From Carposina sasakii (taxonomy: Eukaryota; Arthropoda; Insecta; Lepidoptera; Carposinidae): DNA of 64,000 bases. Numbering within the stretch: position 1 is the first letter of the stretch; every line of letters starts with the position of its first letter. The stretch covers positions 12,338,001 to 12,402,000 of the forward strand of contig CP053156.1 in assembly GCA_014607495.2 (NCBI GenBank). The letters run 5' to 3'. Under the pieces are notes generated by a model that ran no database searches, had not been told where the DNA came from, and saw only the letters and a list, made by a program, of their open reading frames with translations. Shown piece by piece: positions 56,331-64,000 of this stretch. A program made the position numbers and the translations under genes.

Positions 56331-58209
56331 CATAAAGTATTTTGGCAGAAATACTCGTATTCGTGATCCGTGCTTATGATAAAAGTTATAACTCTTTTTC
56401 ACAAAGCACGGGCGCGATGCTGGTGATAAAGTGAAATAGTTTAAATACGTCACTTGTACTACGGAACTTAACGGTTTATAAGTACCAGGGATGTTATGGA
56501 TGTGAAATTTCGATTACAGGTATAGTGAATGATGATTATACCGAATACAGATATGGATATCCGATCCGATAGTTTTGGTTACGTATGGTCCCGGAACTCC
56601 CTAACATCCCACACCCCTAGGATGCACTGGTACATGGCAATGAGTAAAATTATAAAGCATTTACATTAGATCAACACAACGTTGTAGAAACCAGCTAGAT
56701 TCTAGGACAACATCACTACCAAAGTCACCGGTAGGCAGAAGATACGCGAGGTATGGAAGCGAAGTGGATATCGTTGTAGGAAAGAAACTTTTAAGTACCC
56801 ATAAGTGAAGTCGAAACATCGACCTATATTTCTCAGTAATCGACTTTTTAATTTCTGAATGTATGCCAGCATACACACACAAATACAGCTAACTCAATTA
56901 CAATTTTCACAGCTCTACATAGCTTAGGTACTGAAAAATAAGGCAATTCCATCCCTATCCTCACAAAATTTAGGTTAATTTTGACTCTGATGTGCTGTGT
57001 GTGTGTGTGTTAACTCTGCGTAAGTGAAATTAAAAGCTGTTGTAACTGAACATACGTCAGTTTAAAGCTTAGAGAGTAAGGTTTACTTTTGCTTTGGCAG
57101 CTGGTATTATAATGATTGTTAGAGTGGTCCGTACATAATTGTTATTTCGCTTGGTATGGTTTGTTTTTGCGCAGTCATCTCAATCAATCAATGTAGGTAG
57201 GATGTAAGCGCGTTCGTACTTCATAGGGAATACTCAACTGCGTGATCTGGCCATGATGCTTTATATACTTTGACTTTTGGCTAAAACCATATAGGAACCA
57301 TATAGAACAATGAAATCTCTAAAAACTAATTGCTAATCTTGAAAATTAATTTTAAAAATGTGCGTTGTATCTTAAAAAATATCGAAATTTAAAATTAGGT
57401 AATTTCATTCTCATTATAATAACAAAATTGAGTAGGCTGAGTATTATAATACGAGGCTGGTGGTTAAATATAATTGTAAGGTATTTTGTAGTAAAACTAG
57501 GTAAAATATAAATTACAAAAATAATTGGCAACTTATCAAAGAGCTCTTTTTCCGGCTTGTGTACAAGTCTTTGGCTGTTTATTTTTATTATATTTCAATT
57601 AAAAATCCAATAAATCGGCTGGAAATTACGGAATATTTCTCCTATTTATCCCACCGTTCTAAAACCATTTTATATTAAAGCTTATTTTAAACTAACGTAC
57701 GATATTAAGTCCCTAATAACGTCAATATTATGTAGCCAACAGTTACGTGCTTAAAAATACACGAAAACGACATAAAAGTTAAATATGGCAAACGTAAACC
57801 CAGTTTTATGATAAACCTATATAAGTTAGTAATTCGTTATTTTATAATTACTCATTGAAGCTAGTTCGAGCCCAACTTGGTGATTTTATTTTATGGGTGA
57901 AATAAATAATTTCTTTGCATTTCTTTTATCACAGAATATTGAACACTCTGGTGAAAACGAAAACTTTAGGCACTAGAATCCATGAAAAGAAAGATTTCTA
58001 TCGACAATATTAACAATGTTTTGTTAATAAAAACACAAAACTATATACGCTATCCATATGAAAAAAATACCAAAAGACGACAAAGCATGTCCATGAAAAA
58101 CTGTCTTGAAGTAATGTCGGGGAAATAACAATGCGTTGTGCGGTCCAACGCAAAAAACTATAATATATTCATAGCATCATAGTAAGCAGTAATGGGACAT
58201 GAAGAATGG
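56331..58209. other. No gene recognised
   Basis: AT-rich; a GT microsatellite at 56996-57010 only. Confidence 0.5.
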
Positions 58210-58282
58210 AATAAAAAATAACATATACATACAAATCACGCCTTTATCCCTTACGGGGTAGGCAGAGCACCAAGGGCCAAAA
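58210..58282 (+). repeat. Rep-J end fragment
   Basis: AATCACGCCTTTATCCCTTA and GGGTAGGCAGAGCACCAAGG. Confidence 0.7.
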
Positions 58283-58344
58283 AATAAAAAGTAAAAAAAA
58301 ATAAAAATAATAATTTAAGTAACTTCATTATAAAAACTGGCTTT

Positions 58345-58465
58345 TGTAACGTTCACAAAAGCCTTTTCATTCACACAAAATTTGAGACTCCATGTTCTTA
58401 ATCTTAAAAAATAGACATGACATTTCCAGTCTCAAATTTTGTAGATAATTTTTGCTTAGCATACC
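58345..58465 (+). repeat. MITE-C fragment
   Basis: ACACAAAATTTGAGACTCCA pairs with TTCCAGTCTCAAATTTTGTA 55 bp later, followed by TGCTTAGCATACC. Confidence 0.6.
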
Positions 58466-58776
58466 ACAGAAAGATTGGTACTTTATTTAATCTCATAGAT
58501 ACGTCAGCTTAGAGATGAAGGATGTAGCGATAAACCCAATAATCTGCAAGTGTCTTATCCCACTGTTACAGGGCTAAGCTGTTCTACTGTTGATTATGTT
58601 CTTACTCACAAACCGGGAAAAGCTGAGCTTATATCGCCTTCTCATCAAATTCGTGTATTTGAAAACGGATTATACCAAAATGGGAAATATGATAAAGTCA
58701 AGTTAACACGTTTTTGCTGGCACGCGGTGAAATATGATGAATGATGAATAAAAAAAGTGTATGGAGATGTGTTGAA

Positions 58777-59412
58777 TCTCCGCAGATTACAGACTTTCTA
58801 TCGGCCGATAGTTTACTTATAGTCGAGTTCAGCTGCTAGTGAGCACACTGGGCCAACTAAATAGTTAGGTTAGACGTGAGTGCATAGACCAGACAAACAG
58901 TCGGCCGATTAATTACATTCGGTAGAAAGTTGGTGAAGAGATTCAGTCGCGTGGAATGTTGCCCAGAAATATTATTATGCTTTCACTTGATACAAAGGAG
59001 GGTATATCCCATCTACAGTGATAGATTATTGTAAGGGAAGTTTTACACGATTCATTCTAAATTACTAGATTTTCCGGATACATTTTTCTCCTTTTATCGA
59101 ATAAGCATTACCAGTTTCAATGAACTTAACAAATTAATTGTATCTTCAATAGCGAAGGAGGATACTGAAGCAATCGGCCGAGTCGGCCGATTAAACAATG
59201 GGCAAGTGTGCGGGCGGGGAAGAGCGCCATACTGATCAAGCGATCAGCCGATAGTTCGCCGATAGTTTAGTTAGAAGGCCATTGTCAAGCACATTGAACT
59301 TTTTTATCGGCCGATACTGAATCGCTGTAATGTGCGCACTTGCATACCTCTTCATACTGATTAAGAAGTCGACCAAACTATCGGTCGATAGAAAGTCTGT
59401 AGTCTGCGGGGA
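58777..59412. mobile_element. 636-bp inverted-repeat element with TCGGCCGA motifs
   Basis: The left end TCTCCGCAGATTACAGACTT and the complement of the right end (TCCCCGCAGACTACAGACTT) agree over about 38 bp. At least six copies of TCGGCCGA or one-base variants lie in the two subterminal zones (58798-58915 and 59170-59390). No coding; looks like a non-autonomous DNA transposon. Confidence 0.75.
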
Positions 59413-60718
59413 CTCTTAAATCTAGTGGATATGTGATAACGGGGCGCTTCTATTAGCTTTGGTAGGTTTTATATTTTCCTCCCAAAAATATATAGGTAGC
59501 TTTAGCACTCTGGGTTCCATATTATTCAGTTAGGTCATCGTTACTTTATTGGAATCTGTTCCATTGTCAAATATGGGATCACTGCGAACAAATTGAACAG
59601 TTGGATCCGATAATAGGTATTGCAATAAGGCCTGGCTCAACGTACGAACGTATAATAAAATAAATATTGCTATCAGCCTGGTATGTAATAGGGCGCAGGA
59701 GCCCTTCTATCATCAAGGATTAAGAGCTAAGGGCTGCCCTCGCTACGTTCGACGTGATAATCCATTAATAGTCCTATTCTTATACTCGAATCCAAAGGGC
59801 ATTTTCAAGATAACATTTTCTGAAATAATTGTGTTATACCAATATCTTATGATAGCTATCCACGGTGCGTGATATTGTGTGCTGGTCCGCGTCCGTCCGC
59901 AATATCACGTAATATAAGGTGCGTGTCTATCCGTAGTCGTGCCTTTTGATGACATGGATATCTATCATCTACTCGCCCCCGCTTGCCCCGCTACCCGAAA
60001 TATTAGAAGCAGAGGCGTTAGTCCACAAGACTACACACTGGGGGCAGCCAGAATAAGACAACCTTGCTGCTTTGTTTACGATAATCAGCTTTGTTTCATA
60101 TGTAGATACGATATTACTCTATGTATGTATTACGGATTTTGCAGCAAATGAGTTATCATTCACACAATTATGTTATTAGTGATATTAATTTATATATGAC
60201 ATATTTTAGGCATCGAAATCAAGTTGTAATGAAATAATTAATAATTTAGTCTTCACATTTATGAGATTTTTTTGTAATCTATTCAACACTAAACTTGTCT
60301 AAAATAATGTGATACTCTCCACACAATACTCGTATGGGACAAGTAGCCTGAAGTGGCAATAAAAGAAAATTACTCTAATTCCCCAGAATAAGGATCCGAT
60401 CGTCAAAGGCTCTGTTAAAGGAGAGACGTTAATGGGGATTTTATGTCTATTGTTTGGTAGGTTTGATGGAAGATTTATGTTATCTTCCCTTATAGACGGA
60501 AATTATGTAAAAAGTTTGGCGTTACGCGTATCGGTTTTAATGTGTATGTATCTACTTAAATTCTCAGCAACTGTCACTAATCGTTCATTAAAAACTGTTC
60601 CCGTTATTTTAAACGTGGCTGTGAGATATCTCTGACGATCCTGCAGTTCCGGCTAACCCATTTCTGGAACACATGTGTTCGGTGTCTATATGAAAGTATC
60701 TTCTAAAGCTACCGCACT
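59413..60718. other. No gene recognised
   Basis: A small GTGATATTG/CAATATCAC inverted pair near 59867-59906; otherwise nothing. Confidence 0.5.
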
Positions 60719-60725
60719 ACTGTAG

Positions 60726-61000
60726 CATAGAGGAATAAGATGTAGACATAGAGTGCTAATGTCATACTAACTGTTTCGATGCACCATTAGACTTTTCGGT
60801 GCATAACAATTCCAGTCCTTGACACTTAGATTGCATTACTATACGTTACAATACATTAGTAATGTAGTACATTACTATACATTAAACTTATAGAATCTAA
60901 GTGTCGTGGACTGGAATTGCGAGGCACCGAAAAGTCTAATGGTGCATCGAAACTGTTAGTATGACATTAGCACTCTATGTCTACATCTTATTCCTCTATG
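60726..61000. mobile_element. 275-bp foldback element with 7-bp target duplication
   Basis: CATAGAGGAATAAGATGTAG starts the left arm and its complement ends the right arm at 61000. Arms of about 105 bp pair with few mismatches around a 65-bp AT-rich centre. ACTGTAG flanks it at 60719-60725 and 61001-61007. Confidence 0.9.
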
Positions 61001-61257
61001 ACTGTAGGTACTAGGTAATACGTAACAACTAATTCTAAAGTCTTAAATATCTTGAATACCGTTTAATGACATTTGATAGTAAAATGTATGAAGTGTCTTT
61101 CGGTGTTGGACTATGTTTGGCTTAAATATTATTTAAGGACTTTTGGAACTAACATGGTTATTATTCGTTTTTTATTCGCAATTGATGATAACTCCATTGA
61201 TGATTTGACAATAGAACTACAGCGAATGAACCGTTTCTCTTTGTAACCTGTGTATCG

Positions 61258-61495
61258 TCTTCAGCCTATTGCAGTCCACTGCTGGACATAGGCCTCCCCC
61301 AGAGCACGCCACAAGGCTAATGCATCAGGGGGGTTTTGCCCATAGTCACCACGCTGGGCAGGCGGGTTGGTGACCGCAGTGTAATTTTCGGACTATGTTG
61401 TCAGCACGGGAGCCGCTGCTGCCCGCCTCCCTCATACGATACCCACGGGCAGGCATCGTACAAACTCTACTCTGCCGATACCACACGGCTGATAT
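61258..61495 (-). repeat. RB copy, near complete
   Basis: CTTCAGCCTATTGCAGTCCA to CTGCCGATACCACACGGCT, with a deletion of the AAACCCTTAATCGCCT block. Confidence 0.8.
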
Positions 61496-61727
61496 GTATA
61501 TAACCTATGTATATTGTAAACTTACTTTGATTTGATAATGAACAACTTGTCGGAAGAAAATTTTCCAACACACGCATACAATGTCACTTCCAGTTCATTA
61601 AGTTTCAATGAGTGATAATCCTGGGGATATGTAGAGTGCGTTTCACCTAATAGTTTCTTTGGATGATGGATATTACTATGTGCATGACTGCATAATCTGT
61701 GTCACTGCATACAAAATACATTTATTA

Positions 61728-62114
61728 TACAGGATGTTTTTTTGTGGCCACCTTTAACGAAGGGTACGTACTCTTTACATCAAATAAAGTAAGTTTATGC
61801 CAAAATAAATGCTGGGAATTTTTTTTTTTTTCTTTAAAAATTTTTTTAAATTACTTTATTTGGTGAAATTTATAGTGTCTAGTGTTTATGTTAGTTTTTT
61901 TATAGACAGATATTAATTATTTCTCGTGAAAAAATCTTGCTACGCGCGTCTATGTGCATTTATGCAGAAAAACGCAGTCTATTTACTCAACTTTGGACCC
62001 TAATATTTTGGAAACCAGACACTTCCCAGGTATGCTTCCATGGAGAAAAATGATCGTGATGATGAGGAGATTCTGTAGTTTTCGGGAACGTTGACGACCA
62101 AAAATCAGCCTGTA
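61728..62114 (+). mobile_element. MITE-D copy
   Basis: TACAGGATGTTTTTTTGTGG to AAAATCAGCCTGTA, 387 bp, TA on both sides. Confidence 0.85.
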
Positions 62115-62129
62115 TAAGTCGTCTCGAAA

Positions 62130-62245
62130 AAAATACATACATATAATCACGCCTTTATCCCTTACGGGGTAAACAGAGCACCTAGGGCCGATAAAACCAC
62201 ATTGCCGATAAAGCCACTTCTGACCAATTTTTGACCAATTGAAAA
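62130..62245 (+). repeat. Rep-J end fragment
   Basis: AATCACGCCTTTATCCCTTA, then GGGCCGATAAAACCACATT with a short internal duplication of GCCGATAAA and GACCAATTT. Confidence 0.7.
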
Positions 62246-63584
62246 AAATATATATAAAAAAAACTTATCATAATAAATTTTGTTCGAATTTTATACGGTG
62301 ATGAATGCTAGGGAAAATAATGGATAAAAAATTAGTTTGTATACATTTTAATAAGAATAAGAATTCAGTTATATCTCGGATATGGGAAAAAATTAAGTAT
62401 GTTTCAGTAAGAACAGTGAATTTGACTACAATTGAACGCATGGTGATGAATTCCATTTCCAATACCAAATTTCAAAAGACATGTCACATTCATGAAACCT
62501 GGACCATTCAATAACGTCCCATATTATCTAGCATCTAGAATAGCTTTTCACTTGTCCTGTTCAACAATACGTTGCCAAGTTGATCTGCACAATGTGTGCG
62601 GTAAAGCAATTAATTACACTTCGTTTTAGTTATGAAGTCCTCAGACATTGGCGCTAGTGTGCTTCCAACTCTAACCGTGTTTCATTTACTTCATTTAGTT
62701 CCATTGAAATCCGTTAGTCTTTGTAATAAAATCCGACATTAATAACCTTAATAATATTATAGTACTTTAGACAATGCTTGTTTAATTTAGTATTCATGTC
62801 ATGTCATCTATGTAGTTAATTTACGGTTGTAAGATACTTGTCTTTGGGGAGTATTTGATGTAATTTAATTATTTTCTTACTTACCTATCATGATTTACCT
62901 AATCCGTTTTACATATCCGCAGTAACATCATGTTATATATGTATGTATATATTCATAACATATCGTCACTTTACCTACTGTATATTCGAGCACACAACAT
63001 TTTTAAATTCAAAATTCAAAGTCCTACTGAAATGACAATTCGTATAATCACTAATAGCACGTTGCAGAAGTAGCAAGTTAGTCACCGTCTTCAGTCTTTT
63101 TAAGTCATACAAAAATATCCTAATCGCCGGCTTTAAATTTGACATCTAGCCAGTCAATAGCTGTCAAGCCTACGTGATCTCTTTACAGTGTAAATCTCCA
63201 TAAACGCCTACCTTTAAATCCGACGTTTCAAACTAAACTTGTAAAGAGCGAACGTGACCCGAAAACAGAGAGGTATCCCCTTTGTTTTTTTGCTTATTCT
63301 TTGCAACGTGCCACCTTTGAGAGCTTTGTTTGGATTTTTTTGTAGTTTTGTACTTATAGATAGTTAGGAGACTATTTCATGAAAAGGGTTTTGTTTTTCT
63401 TTCTGTATTCGATACTTGGAAAGGGTATTGAATAGAAAAATATGAAATGAATATTGGCCGTAGTATTGGGTACTTAGGTCAAAGTTAATAAAAGTTACTT
63501 CTACTATTTATTACCTAGTAAGTAATTAAATAGGGCAAATTTTCTTATAATTAATGACATCATATCGCGTTTGTAAGGATGAAT
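62246..63584. other. No gene recognised
   Basis: A 69-codon frame at 62305-62514 has no recognisable domain and a Lys/Asn/Ile bias expected of AT-rich DNA. Confidence 0.4.
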
Positions 63585-63712
63585 GATTGTGTTTGTGTGT
63601 GTGTAAGGATATGTTTGTTACTTTTTCACGCAAAAATTACTGAACGGATTTTGATAAAACTTTCCATAACACATAGGCTATACTTTATACGAAGTCGCGG
63701 GCGGCCAGTAGT
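63585..63712 (+). mobile_element. Helitron relic
   Basis: TTTTTCACGCAAAAATTACT, GAACGGATTTTGATAAAACT and GAAGTCGCGGGCGGCCAGTA are typical internal and 3' Helitron blocks. A second partial block lies at 63830-63900. Confidence 0.5.
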
Positions 63713-64000
63713 GAGTTTATAAAGGTGTTATATCTGCATTTAGACTTTTTATTACTTATGTAATAGCTCGGTAGTATATATCAAAGAGGCATTTTCAATC
63801 ACTTTCTAATTAAAATTTGTTTATATGTGCTACTCTTTCACGAAAAAGCTGATTGACAGATTTTGATAAAACTTTACAGTAGCTTATATGGAAGTGACTT
63901 TGCAAGCTAATATTTATAATAATAGTTAATATGCTAATGAGAAATTCGTTACATAACAAGGTTACCTTTAACATTTCTTAATTGTTCATAACAGGAGATA

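Noticed and set aside
62305..62514. 69-codon frame, possible small protein
   Set aside because: No recognisable domain, no splice or promoter context, amino-acid content expected from AT-rich DNA.

Overview
The window looks like a gene-poor stretch of an insect nuclear genome, most probably a moth or butterfly (Lepidoptera). The reasons are the AT-rich background, GT-AG introns in the only intact gene, and a dense layer of lepidopteran-type repeats: tRNA-derived SINEs, non-autonomous Helitrons starting TC(C/T)TACTAATATTATAAA and ending CTAG, RTE-clade LINE tails, BEL/Pao, hAT miniature elements and many foldback MITEs. Nothing bacterial, viral or organellar was seen. The species assignment is inference.

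Only one host gene can be supported from end to end. It is a 12-exon SLC6-family sodium/chloride-coupled transporter on the + strand, with ATG at 30736 and TGA at 43831-43833. It assembles to 645 codons with every junction in phase. Exon 1 encodes only 10 residues and is separated from the body by a 3.1-kb intron. Intron 2 uses a GC-AG donor. The residues known to bind chloride in this family are all present, and helix 1 carries Gly where monoamine carriers have Asp, so an amino-acid or GABA-like substrate is more likely than a monoamine. The introns are loaded with transposon debris. Intron 1 also holds a broken, unidentified coding relic at 32811-33199.

1-30700 is intergenic and almost entirely repeats. 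Recurring families, named here for reference, are: SINE-1 (tRNA-derived, about 230 bp); RB (a short RTE-derived repeat whose sense strand ends in codons for [15 protein letters not shown]); Heli-A (non-autonomous Helitron); MITE-C and MITE-D (ends TACAGG); MITE-FG (ends GGGGCCAAT); Rep-H, Rep-I and Rep-J (short dispersed repeats). Several copies are nested and their target-site duplications can be read directly: a LINE-like ORF1 element in RB (24789-26150), a hAT MITE in RB (12931-13287), a hAT element in another MITE (21015-21693), a LINE with a 7-bp tandem tail in Heli-A (19249-19986), Rep-J in a SINE (23119-23328), and a BEL/Pao remnant between Helitron ends (26750-28013).

44110-64000 is again intergenic: RTE, RB, MITE-C and MITE-D copies, a 275-bp foldback element with a 7-bp target duplication (60726-61000), and a 636-bp inverted-repeat element studded with TCGGCCGA palindromes (58777-59412). 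The most noteworthy signals are these precise foldback elements, the nested insertions, and the SLC6 gene with its GC-AG intron. I did not find a convincing new multi-gene system.
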